NCBI GenBank assembly: GCA_023374025.1
Contig: SIJG01000029.1
Span: 724,342-788,341 of the forward strand
Reading direction: 5' to 3'
DNA: 64,000 bases
Origin: Heterodera schachtii
Lineage: Eukaryota; Nematoda; Chromadorea; Rhabditida; Heteroderidae
The translations under genes were made by a program, and so were the position numbers. Positions 1 through 11,200 of this stretch are shown here, piece after piece (the first letter of the stretch is position 1; each line of letters starts with the position of its first letter). Under the pieces are notes generated by a model. That model did no database searches. It worked only from the letters and a program-made list of their open reading frames with translations, and had not been told where the DNA came from.

Positions 1-1209
1 CGTTCACATTCCCCTCTTCCCCTCCCACATTGATTATCCCCCCGCCCCCCCGGCGACAGTTTCTTCGCCTCGTGGGCCCTCAACTGACTGTTGTGCTTCT
101 CCTGGCCTTTTACCTTTGTTCGGTGCATTGTCACTTCGCTTTCTCGATGATCAGCTCAATGCCCAAATTCCGTTCACCGAATTGGTCCTTTTCTGCTTCG
201 AAACTTTGGCCACAATCGGTCAGTACGATGGATGGGGAGGCGGTCTCCGCCACTTCAGTCTCCAATTACCGTTGCTTTTCAGTCCCCAATTACCGTTGCT
301 TTTTTCAGGCTACGGTAACATTTGCCCGTCCACTTCTTCCGCGCGTCTTTTCCTGATGCTTTATTCTCTGTTTGGCATCCCTTTGTGCATGTTGACAATT
401 GCAAACTTTGGCAAACATTTCACTAAAGCATTTTGGGTGCTGGTCAGAGTTTTCAGAGATAAGGTCAGAAGAGTTGGCCACTGATCAGTGTCCAATTAGA
501 CCCGTCGTTCTAAATGCCGTCATTCATTGCTCATTTGTCAGAAATTGTCCCGGCCACTCGTCCGGCGTCGACTTCCGTTCGTTGTTTTGGTTGCGCTCGC
601 CTCCTTCGCCGTTTTCTCCATTTCCTTACTTTGCCCTCTCCCAAACGATGGCCAATCGGATTTTCCAGTCCGAATTGATCACTTTTACTTCGGTTTGATC
701 AGTTTCACCACCGTCGGTTGGTGCCTTTTCGTCCGTTCCTTTCTTTTCCAATTATCCCCCGTCGCTCAAATTCTTAGGCTTTGGCGATTATTTTCCCTCA
801 ACGGATGGCAATTTACTTCGTTTGCTTTTGCATCTTTTCGTCCTTTGCGTGGGAATGATTTCGATGGGCCTTTGGTTTTCTTTTGTCCGCGACCTTTTCA
901 TGGGCTTTTTCTGTTTCCACCGGCGCCATTTTCGCCACTTTCGCGACGTTTCCGTTTGGTTTGGGCGACGGCGAATGCGCCTGTCCAATTTGTTGGAGGT
1001 GGTGGCCAAAGAATTTCAGGTGACCAAACGAATTTCCAACAACGGCCCATTGTAACGACCAACAATCAAAGGCATCGCCAACCCAAATTCACCAAGTGTT
1101 GGACGAATTGGACTTTCTGATTTCGGATGCCCTTTTGGAAGTGCAAAGCAACAAAAAGTCGTTGGCCATGGCAAATGCGCAACGGAAAGAAGAAATTGTG
1201 GCACAATAG
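1..1209 (+). CDS. Two-pore-domain (TWK/K2P) potassium channel, 5' incomplete, one apparent frame break
   Basis: K2P subunits carry two pore loops and set the resting K+ leak at the plasma membrane. Reading across short introns gives the first selectivity filter TIGYGNI (split by intron 219-308) and the second, TTVGFGDYFP (split by the intron ending about 779). The first is followed by a hydrophobic helix (LFLMLYSLFGIPLCMLTIAN); the second is followed by LHLFVLCVGMISMGLWFSF. A further 52-bp intron (about 1020-1071) leads to a tail ending IVAQ at 1207-1209. The N-terminal helix (QLTVVLLLAFYL) is in frame 3, but the continuation FGALSLRFLDD is in frame 2, so one base seems missing near 115-118; no intron of normal size fits there. 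The true start lies upstream of the window. The family assignment is firm; the subtype cannot be told. Confidence 0.9.
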
Positions 1210-1646
1210 AAAAGCCCGTTAGATCATTTGTGTTTATTTTAATTTTGCATCCAAACAATATGCCATAAATTTTCGCTGTTACTACAATGAGCTTTTTTTG
1301 GATGATGAAAAATACTTAAACTATTTTTCGGAAACCCTAATTTACTGTTTGCCTTATTATTTTTATTTTTTTTTATTTTGTGTATTAAAAACAAGCTGAT
1401 GTTATTTTCTTACTCGTTTTTTTAATCGTTTGTAAGGCGTTTTTGTTCGTTTGGTCTGACTTCATTCATCAGTGGTTTTTTAAATCATGGATCACAACTA
1501 CTGGCAAGCACATCCGAACAACCCGGTTTTGCTGCTGCTTTTATCAAATAAAATGATCAACTATGTGCTTGGCATGTTATTTTTTCTTTTCTCTCCAGCT
1601 TGTGAATCGATCTGAACGGAATGGAACGACCGAACAGAATGGGGCG
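1210..1646. other. Intergenic, AT-rich, no gene seen
   Basis: The stretch between the K+ channel stop and the first in-frame ATG of the TBP-like gene is AT-rich. It ends in a pyrimidine tract with CAG near 1600 that could be a cis or trans splice acceptor for the next gene. No open frame with coding character is seen between 1210 and 1560. Confidence 0.5.
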
Positions 1647-2883
1647 ATGAGTTCATGTTCCCATCCCCAAAGAGCTTCTGGAGAGCCTAACCAACTCAAT
1701 GTTGTGCTCGTGGATGGGACTGAAGTTGTTGTTAAGGTGGCCATTCTGCTGATGGTAAAATGTTGTTCCATCATGCAAATTGTTCAGATCCACAATGTTT
1801 TGTGCTGCTATGAATTGCCCATGCACATTGACTTACGACAGGTCGCTTATGGCAGCATAAATGTGGACTATAACAGAGCAAAAGGGGTCAGTGGCATTTC
1901 AATTTCGACGTTTTGTTCATGCTTTGTTCAGATTTTGCACAAACAGTTGCGCAAGCCGTCCTGTTCAATTCGAATTGCAAACAGTGGCAAAGTGGTGATT
2001 CACGGCTGCAAAAGGTGGCAAAAAGGAAACAAACATACTGACAATTGGGAACATTCAAACTGCACATTTAAGCGAAGAAGATTGCAAGAGAGTGGCACGC
2101 GCAATTGGCCGAATGATCCAACGAAGCACGGGACGGTTGGACCAGCGGATTTGCATCCGTAACTACAGGGTAAAGCGAAGATGAACATCCATCCTTAGCA
2201 CTCAGTAGTCTTTTTGGGGCCAAAATGCTTTTACCAAAAATTATTTAAAAAGCGAGTTCAAAGAAATTAATTAAAAAATTTAGGTTTCTAACATATTGGC
2301 TACTTGTCGAATGCCTTTTGATATTCGTATTCAAGAACTGGGTCGAAAGCACAGAGAAGCCCTTTATGAGCCGGAATTGATGGTCGGTCTTCAATGGAAT
2401 TTGAAAGAGCCAAAGGCAAATTTGCGAATTCACACCACTGGCACTGTCACAGTCACTGGAGGTGAACCGTCAAAAATGAATTTTGTTAATTACAATCAGT
2501 GAAACATTTCAGCAACTTCCGAGGCGAATGTTGTCGCTTCTATCCGCAAAATTTATCCGTTTCTCAAAGAGTTTTCTTCCCAACGCGCTTCTGTCGACGT
2601 TGTGAATTTGGACAGTATCGACTCGGCATGGTTCAGCGACACATTGCGAAACCGACGCCGGAGGCGGCCGCCGCAGACAAATCGCGACTACGCACTGCCC
2701 AATGGCACGGACGATCGCTCGAGGCCAATTCCGGCGAAGCGATCTCGTTACCAGCAAATCCAGGGCAGCGGCTTTTACAACAACGCCATTCACAACTCGG
2801 ACGAAGAGGATCTCGACTTTGCGGGTGATTATGAAGGCGACGACGACTACGAGGAGGAGAGGGAGGAGGAGGACGACGAGTAG
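1647..2883 (+). CDS. tlf-1: TBP-like factor (TLF/TRF2 family)
   Basis: This encodes a TATA-binding-protein relative that nucleates transcription at TATA-less promoters in the nucleus. Both halves of the saddle are visible: the first holds IHNVLCCYELPMHIDLRQ and, after an intron, LRKPSCSIRIANSGKVVIHG and SEEDCKRVARAIGRMIQ; the second holds ILATCRMPFDIRI, YEPELMVGLQWNLKEPKANL and TTGTVTVTGATSEANVV. The YEPEL and MPF-I motifs and low identity to canonical TBP point to TLF. Introns are 1887-1931, 2015-2072, 2170-2283 and 2462-2512, and all restore frame. The C-terminus is basic, then strongly acidic (DDYEEEREEEDDE). I chose the ATG at 1647; an in-frame ATG at 1563 would add residues, but a splice acceptor lies between. 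It follows the channel gene on the same strand. Confidence 0.9.
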
Positions 2884-3097
2884 CGACCGACGGACAGATC
2901 TCTGCTTTTTTATGCTTGCAATTATTAAACTACGAATTTGCAGCAAAAATCTTATCACATAGTTATCTCTCTCAATTCGTTAAATTTTTGCATAAATAAA
3001 TATTATCATTTACATTTTCCCATTGTTCTCACATTTATTGAGTTTTGGCTGATAAATTACTTTCTTTTTTGTTGTGATTGCGATCCATTTTTGAGAC

Positions 3098-6000
3098 ATG
3101 AGCTGTGCTGACCATTTGGAAGGGCCTGGCGTTTTCTGTCCTTTGGTCGCTGTCCTCGCCACCGATGGAGCGAATAATTCTGTTGGCAAAAACGGACTTA
3201 ATTTTGGCGATTTGCTGTTGCCCTTTTCCTGCACCGAGATTTCTATCAGAGTTCATAAATTCGCAAGTTGTGTTCCCCCCAATGATTCGCTTTAGGATCC
3301 GTTGAGTCAAAATGTTTCTCACCGATTACGCCTCGACTTTCGCGACATACGGCGAAAAGGTGCAGTTTCATCCGCCGGTTTTTCATAATTTCTTTTTACG
3401 AATCTAACATTTCTTAAACTTAACGAATTTCCAATTTTAGGCTTTCTTTTGGAGAATACCGTTTTTCGTTTCATCCTTCAAGAAGTAATATTCTGAAAAT
3501 ACTTACTCAAATATTCCTTGCCATTGTCAGAGTGTTCTTGAACATTCTGCCGAGTCCAACTACAAATACGACGGTCAAAGCATTCTTTCCAAAACATTTT
3601 ATTCGACGTTTATTCATTGGTTGGAACCCGCGGAGCACGAAGTAACCGACCGACCATTAATGTGTAATTCCCCTGAGTTTCGTTTTTTTAATTCAGTTCC
3701 TTCGGGCGTACATCGGCTGCATTTTCGTGGCCAGCACAACCGAAACTGACCCCCTCAAGGCATTCGAAGAACTCGACCTTCGCCCAGAGGAATGAACAAG
3801 TAAATTTTAAATTTAATTTAACATTCTTTATTATTTTCCTGCTCTTTTTGTTAAGCAAGGAATTGCCTCAGGCACTCGGCTTTCACCCGCATTTTGTGCC
3901 CTTCCCAAATGGTTTTTTGAACAGACACTTTTCAAATACTATGTGCTGCTTCATGACAATGCAAACCCATCAGATGGGGACAAGTATTCTGAGATTGCTA
4001 TATAAAAACTTACTTTTTTTAATGATTTAGGCATAAACAATTGTTCAGCACACTTTGTGAACGTTACGGCCCAAACAATTGCCATTTTCTAAATGTAAAT
4101 TCGACTAATCCGGTGAGGGCAGCTTCCGACATAATGCCCGATCTATGGCAGCCAATTTTGGCAAGGAATGGTCGTGGTTTGAACTCGGGCATTGAGTTGG
4201 CCAGAAGGAATTTGCTTTCGCCGTCAAAAGCAGTGCCAAACATTCAGGTGAGCTTCTTGACGTTTAATGCGTTTTCTCCTTTTGTACAATGACTTTTCAG
4301 TCCAATGACTTCACAGTTTTGTCGCCCACCCCCACCTCAAAACCCACAACAACAACATGCCATTGCCTCCACCACCGCTTCCCAATTGTACACTTCTCAA
4401 CCAATCGTTGTCCCCTTTAATAGCACCAACAATGAAAGTAACACAAACGAAGCTGACCAATTACCACCCTCTCCAATTTGACAAAGCCAACGGTGGAATT
4501 GGTTCTGCACATTCAGTCCAACAAAATATGGCACAGGTTCATTAATCAACGTCTAAATTACAAACGATTATTGTCCGCGTTGTTCGTCAGGGTACAGAAT
4601 GGTCCTCACAAACAACAAAATTGTCCTGCAATGACTTGTCTACTTTCGGCCTTTGGATGGACATAGAAGATCGTCAGAGACTGAGGCGAATGGTAGACGA
4701 AATGTGCTCAAAGGCGCTTGTTCCTTTTGTTGAAAAACGCCTGGCCGAACTACACGAGTCGGTGGTGAACCGGAAAAGTTTGACCAAATCGACCTTTTCG
4801 AATATGCGCAAATGGTTGGGCGGTGCGACAGCAAATGTTGTGGGAGCATTGCATACGGAGCAGCAACAGCAGTCCGTTGCTGTCAGGTGACTAACTTTTT
4901 CTATATGCTGGCGCATAATTTAGTAAAATTGACTATGACCTCAGTCAAGGGCGTAGCCAGACCCTTGGCTTCGGGGGGGGGGGGGGGAATTCAAAAAGTC
5001 GATTTTGAGTGATATATTTTTTTAGAACCCCGAATTAGGGGTGTGTGTTTTAAAATTCCCCATTTGTCGGCTAACAATAAACCAAAATTTAAATAAATCC
5101 ACGATTGGGTTTTGGTTTGGTTCATTTTCCTGATTAAGCTATGCTTCCGATAGCATTGAGTTGCAAATGCGAAGGATGGCCGACCTCGCCTTTCTGTTCG
5201 GCTTGTACGGTTTTGCTTACCAAACGTATCAATCGCTGAAGAAGGAATTCGCTAATGACCAGGCTTGGGTATGTTATCGAAATGTTCGACCAGTGCTTCT
5301 CCTTTCGGGTTGCAGCTGCACCATGCCGGTGCCTTGGAAATGGCCGCGTTGTCCAGCTTTATGAGCGATTGGAAACTGTTTTCGGATCAGCCTGACAGTT
5401 CCACCTCAAAATCAATTGTCTGGCTGAGGAAGCAGTACCCGCAACGGTACACAGACAACGCAATTCATTACTACGCAAATGTCTGCAGGTACAAATTAAA
5501 AAGTGAATTCCAATTTTGGCGGATAAACTTTCAAATGTTAATTTATGCTGCATTAGGGAACTGATTTTAATACTTGTGGCCCTTTTGTTGCTTAAAAACC
5601 GGGATTACGAGCAGTTCTTATCCAGAAAAAAAAATTCGGGGAAGGCACCCAAAGAGCCTTTTTTGTTGTTCTTCGGGACGAAAAAAATAAATTTAAATTT
5701 TAAGCAGAAGGGCGAAAGCGCAGGACTTATAGCGATTTTTCGCTAAATTGAAAAAAAATTTCCTTTTTTGAGGTCAAATTAAAAAAAAATTTGGTTCATT
5801 GGGACCCGGCGGTGCCGATACTCCACCAAGAGAATTCTTTTTGGAAGTTTTATAGGAACACATAAGAAAATATGCAAAATTTTCAAAAAAATTGCCCATT
5901 TTGAAAAATTTATTGGGTGGGGGGAGGGCCACGTGCCCCCCCCCCCCCCCCCCGCCCTGGACGGGCAAAATTATGCGCACAGAACAGGAATAACCACAAT

Positions 6001-6734
6001 TGTTAATGTTTATTTTTAGGGTTCCTTTTCTCGCTCTCCGAGCATTGATGAACAGTTCTCAAGTTTCGTGACCTCTTTTTACAATAATTAATTCCATTAT
6101 TTTCGCAGATTTTATGTCGGCTCGAACTCTTCGAGGAGGCGGCTCAGCAAATGATTAGTGTTGGGGCATCTCTTCAGTTGAATTCCGATTTGTTTGACGC
6201 TATACTACTCGAACATGCTGCACGTCTTTACTTTATGGCTGGCAATAGAAAGCGAAAAGTCTCTTTCTATCTGGTGGGTTTTTAATTTCAAAAAGGTTTC
6301 AAAACATCAAAATTTTATTAGAAATTTCATTAAAAAAATTAGGAAATTCTTTCTAGCAATTTTTTCAAAAATGAATGAGGAATTATTATTTTCTCAAAAA
6401 ATTTTCCAAAAAATCACCGAAACTTTTAAATTATTTTTTAAGGGGGGGGGGGGGGTAAATAATTGTTCTGAATTCACAATACCACACTTAGGCAACGGCG
6501 GCAATACGGATTTCCCGGTTTCTCGGCACTAAGGCTGCCCAGCAGCACTTTCAACTGATGGCCGATGGAGGAGGCAGTGCCATGCCTTCAATGAAAGACG
6601 AAAACCCCAAAATCAATCGGTGGAATTTGCTGCGTTTGCTGTATCATGAAGTGCTGCAGTCGAGCACAATTGCCAACAATGGGTGGAGATGGGCGGAGGA
6701 ATATCTGTTGTGTTTGTACATGTCCTGTTTTTAA
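3098..6734 (+). CDS. trpp-8: TRAPPC8 (Trs85-like TRAPP-III subunit), carboxy half absent
   Basis: TRAPPC8 is the large TRAPP-III subunit that activates Rab1/Ypt1 in ER-Golgi traffic and autophagy. Fourteen exons join in frame. Recognisable blocks include NGLNFGDLLLPFS, EFLRAYIGCIFVAS, LPKWFFEQTLFKYYVLLHD, MDIEDRQRLRRMVDEM, LTKSTFSNMRKWLGG, QMRRMADLAFLF, HHAGALEMAALSSFM and DAILLEHAARLYFMAGN, in the same order as in animal TRAPPC8. Two frame problems vanish with the right introns: a GC-AG intron at 3760-3855 removes the TGA at 3792, and an intron at 4438-4486 restores frame. The model ends at GWRWAEEYLLCLYMSCF-stop, about where residue 750 of the roughly 1400-residue animal protein would be. 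No second half is seen before the convergent gene ending at 7028. Introns 4887-5153, 5489-6108 and 6274-6491 hold G/C homopolymers and repeat DNA. Confidence 0.93.
4945..5110 (+). repeat. G-tract-tipped interspersed repeat in a TRAPPC8 intron
   Basis: The sequence starting CAAGGGCGTAGCCAGACCCT at 4948, followed by a G run of about 15, is nearly identical in reverse complement to the right end of the repeat at 26035-26490. Further in, both carry a CCCCTAA-type motif (here as AATTAGGGGTG). This marks a dispersed element family. No target duplication was identified. Confidence 0.6.
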
Positions 6735-7027
6735 ATCATCGGGAACTTTCATTTACATTATGAAATGTTTAACAGAGATTTATTTAATAGCACATAATAA
6801 ATATTTAGATTTCATTTCTATAAAAGCTCTCGGATTCAGTGCTATTTTCCTCGGAAAGCGCCGGTTGTTGTTCAAAGAGTGCGTTATTTGTACTATGAAA
6901 ATTTATTAAAAATCGAAAAATCACAATTTAATAGATTGGAATCAATGTGAAAAAACAACAAAAATAATATGAAAATAGTACGAGGTAGACATGACTAATG
7001 AATGACAAAAGTGCGGCTTATTTCACT

Positions 7028-8175
7028 TTAGCTTGTTGTCGTTCCGGCAAAGGATGTGCCATTATTTTGGCTGTTTGGATAGGATTGGACAAAAGCGACA
7101 AATTGGCGTTCACTCTCTTCGTCAGCAGGTGCTTCTTCATCGTCCACTCGGATGTAAAATGGCCAATTTGACACATCGAATCCCCAAAAGCATTCATTAT
7201 TGTTCGATGTCGGTTGGTGGGTGTGTCGGCAAAAGTCCTCCGGGGTGAACATTCGATGGCAAATGCGACATTCGAAGCATGGATTTGGGGCCAGTTCGGG
7301 GAAGAGAAGGGCGGAACAACCGCCAAAACAGTCGTGCACTACCCAAATGGGAGAAAAACGAAATGTGACGAATTCGAAAAATAAAAAGTAACCAACCCTA
7401 AACGAATGCAATTGCGACCGCTGAACCTCGTCAAGTGGAGAAGTGCCAGTGGAATTCAACAGGGAAATGAGTCTTTCGGCATTGGTTTTGGTGATCAATT
7501 CGCACCTGTCATTTCATATTTGATTCTCAAAAACCAAATAAATGCAAAAAGCGAACTTTGACAGTGATGGTTGGGCCAACCCGGCCCTCTTCAGCACGGT
7601 GAGTTGGTCTTCGGTGGCCAACGCATTTACAATGGCCAACAATTTCATTGCCTCGTCAATTTTTTGTGTTGGGATTTCACCAAGACACAACGCCCGCATT
7701 TGTGGGAAGCTCAAACGACATTCTCCGCCAATGATAAAACAGCCTAAGGCCTTTCCTAAATTCTAATGACATTTAACATTAATTGAAAAATTGGACAAGA
7801 ATATTAAAGGATTTGAACTAAAAACTATTTGTAAATCCTTAATTCACCCACCATCCACAACCGTCGACTTCAGCGTGGAATATCTGCTGTCTCGTGGAGT
7901 GAAAAACGGAAACTCGGTTTGTCCCCTCGCGGCGGTTTTTATTGTCCTCGAGTCGGTCCCTTTGGATGTACTGCTCCCGGGCTGTTGATCGTTTGTCACA
8001 TTTTGTTCTTGGTGATGCGTTTTGAACAATTTCTGTCTGAATGCCATTTAATCAATGTAATTTTAATTTAGGGACGGAAATCCAACAGATTTTTCATCAG
8101 AGTGTCTCGGTCATCGATGCTCAGATTGGCGTAAGTGACTGCCGTCGACGAAGTGGACGGAGTTTGGTCGAGCAT
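7028..8175 (-). CDS. daf-5: Ski/Sno family protein (DAF-5-like)
   Basis: Ski/Sno proteins bind SMADs and repress or redirect TGF-beta output in the nucleus; the nematode member DAF-5 acts in the dauer pathway. The Ski/Sno/Dac domain is seen as CFIIGGECRLSFPQMRALCL, then TEDQLTVLKRAGLAQPS and CELITKTNAERL. The SMAD4-binding, SAND-like zinc domain follows: VHDCFGGCSALLFPELAPN, CFECRICHRMFTPEDFCRHTH and CFWGFDVSNWPFYIRV. Introns 7744-7851, 7506-7556 and 7339-7392 restore frame. The stop is at 7028. The ATG at 8047 gives a clean model; an upstream ATG at 8175 opens a coding-looking frame (MLDQTPSTSSTAVTYANLS) that may be a first exon, but its junction is unresolved. The protein is short (about 300 residues) and lacks an obvious coiled-coil tail. 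Confidence 0.87.
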
Positions 8176-8509
8176 TACTTTGAACAGCTCAAAACACGGG
8201 AAAGAATTTAAAATTTACAGAGACGTTTTCTTATTTTAATAAAAGAAATTTTAAAATTAAAAATATATTAAAGGGATCGATTAAGAGAAAATAAAAATTG
8301 TACAAAAAATGCCAAAGACAAAAACAAAAAGGGCATAGCAAAATGAGCGATTCACACAATACGAAGTTCGTATTACGAACTTTTACTAATTGCTTTTTGG
8401 CTATTTATTGTTTTTATCAATCCAAAGTTTTCAGTTTAATTTTGCCTAAAATCATATGACTTTAAGTAGATTTATAATTTGGTTTAAAATAATTGAAACT
8501 TTGTTTTAG
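8176..8509. promoter_or_regulatory. Divergent intergenic region between daf-5-like and DBT genes
   Basis: About 330 bp of AT-rich DNA separates the two divergent starts and presumably holds both promoters. A near-perfect palindrome (AAGTTCGT-att-ACGAACTT) lies at about 8362-8380. No TATA box was identified with confidence. Confidence 0.45.
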
Positions 8510-10737
8510 ATGTTTTTATTGCATAAATTTTTGCCAAATTTGTTAACAAAATGCCATTATCAACAATTTGCTTCGTATCATTTTTCAAAATCCTTGTTCA
8601 AATTGGTCCAATTTAATTTGTCCGACATTGGTGAAGGGATTGCGGAGGTGCAAGTCAAAGAATGGTAGGGGTTTTCCGTGCATTTCACTTTTATTCCATC
8701 GTTTTAAGGCACGTGAAAGAAGGCGATTCGATTGCTGAATTTGATGAGCTTTGTTCAGTTCAGAGTGACAAAGCGTCAGTTACAATCACCAGCCGATACA
8801 ATGGCAAAATCAAAAAAATGTACACTTTTTTGACCGTTGTCATTTCTTCTTAAGATTTAGGGAGGATATCTTTCCTCAAAGATTCTCAATTTTCTGCTGT
8901 TAAGGTATTACCAACCCGACGAAATTGCCAAAGTTGGCCTTCCATTGGTTGACATTGAAATAGCCGAACTTTCTTCAGAAGAAGAAAAGGAAGCACCAGC
9001 AAATGGTGATTTCTTTGTCAGCATTCTCTATTATGCCTTCTCAATCATTTAGTTTCCATTTTCACTTTTTTTCAGTTTTGCCAACTTTAAAAACCGACGC
9101 TCCGTCTTCGCTTTTGCCTCAATCTCCAAAAGTAATCGCATCGCCGGCCGTTCGTCGCCTCATCCGCGAGTATGGCATAAATACGGTCGGACTGACCGGG
9201 TCGGGCAGAGACGGACGGATTCTGAAGGAGGACATTCTGAAGTTGGCAGACGTACCGCCGCCCACCTCTTTTGGAAAGGCACCCGACTCCGTCACCGCTT
9301 TTCATTCGCGCGATAAGCCGGTGCTTAAAAATTTCGGCAATGGTGGAGGACATCGGTCCCAAATTTTTTTTTTTTTTCTTTAGAATAGGTAATAGAGCAT
9401 CATTTGAAAAAACGAAATTTGTATATTTTCAAAAAGGATCGAATACGGGGGTTTGGGGTTCTAAATTGAGCCAATAGAATGCCAGATTCATGCTCAGCGC
9501 CTTAGATACCCATAGAAACAATTTTCATGAAAAAAAAAATAATTCAGGATCAGTTTCTCCATCATTGCCAAAATTCATTAGAATTAAATGAAAATGCACA
9601 TGCCCCAAAATTTTTCCATTTTACAATTAGTCCGGTGTCGAAATTGATGACGAAAATTCGTCCGATTCCGACAATGACTCGGCCAACGAACATCGAATTC
9701 CCATCCGCGGGTACATGCGAACGATGGTCCGTACAATGACAGAGGCACTGCGAATACCGCATTTTGTATACAGTGACGAGGTGTGGTACGAACAAAGAAT
9801 GAAGCAATTCAGATAAAATACTCGTTACATCAAGTGGATTTCGCTTAAACCTTTTTTAAAAGGCATTTTAAACTGTCCGAAGTCTCTGTTTAATTTCAGA
9901 TCGTTGCTGATCGTTTGGTGGAATTAAAGAAACATTTGGCGCCGATCGCTGCTCAAAAGGGCCTTTCTAAACTCAGTTTTATGCCCATCTTCGTCAAGGC
10001 CACTTCGCTGGCATTGACCAAATTCCCCCGTCTGAATGCGTCCTTTGACCCGTCAAATGAGCAACTCATTTTGAAAGTAAATATTATGGGAAATTGCTAA
10101 AATATTGCCAAATCCAATTTAAGCGTTCCCACAACATTTCGCTGGCCATTGATACGCCCGACGGTCTCGCGGTTCCGAACATCAAAAACTGTCAAAAGAA
10201 GACCATTTGGGAAATTGCATCCGATTTCGAGAAGTTGTGTTCGCGGGCTCGGGAGGGACGACTTTCGCTGGATGATCTTTCCGGCGGAACATTTGCCCTG
10301 TCCAATGTTGGATCGGTCCGTCTTTCGCCCTCTCTCTCCTCTGCTCCCTTTCTTTCACCCTCTTTCTTTCTCTGCTCCCTCCTCCCCTCTTTTCTTTACT
10401 TTGCTGTACTTTCCTCCCCTTTTTCCCCACAGATCGGTGGTACTTACATGAGTCCTTTGTTACTGCCCCCACAGTTGGTCATTGGTGCAATTGGATCAAT
10501 GCGTAAGATTCCACGTTTTGACGGAAACGGCAATTTGGTGGCTACGCATGTGGTGACTTTTTCTTGGTCGGCGGACCACCGGGTGAGTGTTGACAAATTG
10601 GATGAAAATTCACTTTCAATTATTATTACTTCGGTTTCTTTTCTAAGGTGGTCGATGGTGCAACTTTGGCGCGCTTCAGCAATTGCCTCAAAGAATTCTT
10701 GGAACAGCCCGAGACGATGTTAGCCGAACTGCGCTGA
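8510..10737 (+). CDS. dbt-1: Branched-chain alpha-keto acid dehydrogenase E2 (dihydrolipoyl transacylase)
   Basis: This is the mitochondrial E2 core that moves the acyl group from E1 to CoA in leucine, isoleucine and valine breakdown. The ATG at 8510 opens a basic, hydrophobic leader typical of mitochondrial import. A lipoyl domain follows ([16 protein letters not shown]; lipoylated lysine in VQSDKAS), then the E1/E3-binding domain ([29 protein letters not shown]) and the catalytic domain ([49 protein letters not shown] with the active-site histidine in DHRVVDG). Nine exons join in frame; the 310-bp intron 9321-9630 contains a poly-T run. The linker has an acidic segment ([16 protein letters not shown]). 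Length and domain order match the family, so the gene looks intact. Confidence 0.96.
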
Positions 10738-10919
10738 AGGCGTACTTTTCCCATTTTGTACTTATTTGCTCTTCTCCCTTTTCCCTTCTGTGATTGGCTT
10801 ATCCCTTTTCACTTTGCCATACCTTTTGTGTTAGCTTCCTTTTTGCCTTACAACTTTTATTTATTGTAAACAAATGAAATTTTTAAAAATTAACGCCGTT
10901 TTTCTTCCGATCGCTCCTT

Positions 10920-11200
10920 TTATCTTCCTCTGCTGCATGTGTGGCAAACGTAAAAAAAGGCAGCCAAATTGTTTCCGAATCCGATGTTTCCCCTTTCGGG
11001 GCTGCCGCTCCATGGGTCGATGCCCATGTTGAAACGCGTGCCGGGCAAAAAGGGCTGACAAAACCAAGGAATTTGTGGGGGTGGCACAATTAATTTACCT
11101 TTTGCTGTTGCCAATTGGGAGAATTGTAATAATAGGGCATGGCTTCAACGCCATTGGAAAGGAATAAATTCAGAAAAAGCCAAAGGAAAATGAAACTCAT
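10920..11200 (-). CDS. Small secreted peptide, 78 residues, unknown
   Basis: Two exons (11200-11099 and 11054-10920) are joined by a 44-bp GT-AG intron in phase 0. The ATG at 11200 starts a clear signal peptide, MSFIFLWLFLNLFLSNGVEA, with a likely cut after EA. The mature part is about 58 residues, rich in aromatic, Gly and Asn residues (MPYYYNSPNWQQQK, then PFLPGTRFNMGIDPW and GNIGFGNNLAAFF), and ends with one Cys pair (VCHTCSRGR). I recognise no family. It lies just downstream of, and convergent with, the DBT gene. A secreted structural, antimicrobial-like or parasitism protein is possible, but nothing in the sequence decides this. Confidence 0.72.

Noticed and set aside
3792..3794. In-frame TGA in the TRAPPC8 exon, as a sign of a pseudogene or selenocysteine
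   Set aside because: A GC-AG intron at 3760-3855 removes it and joins conserved residues in phase.
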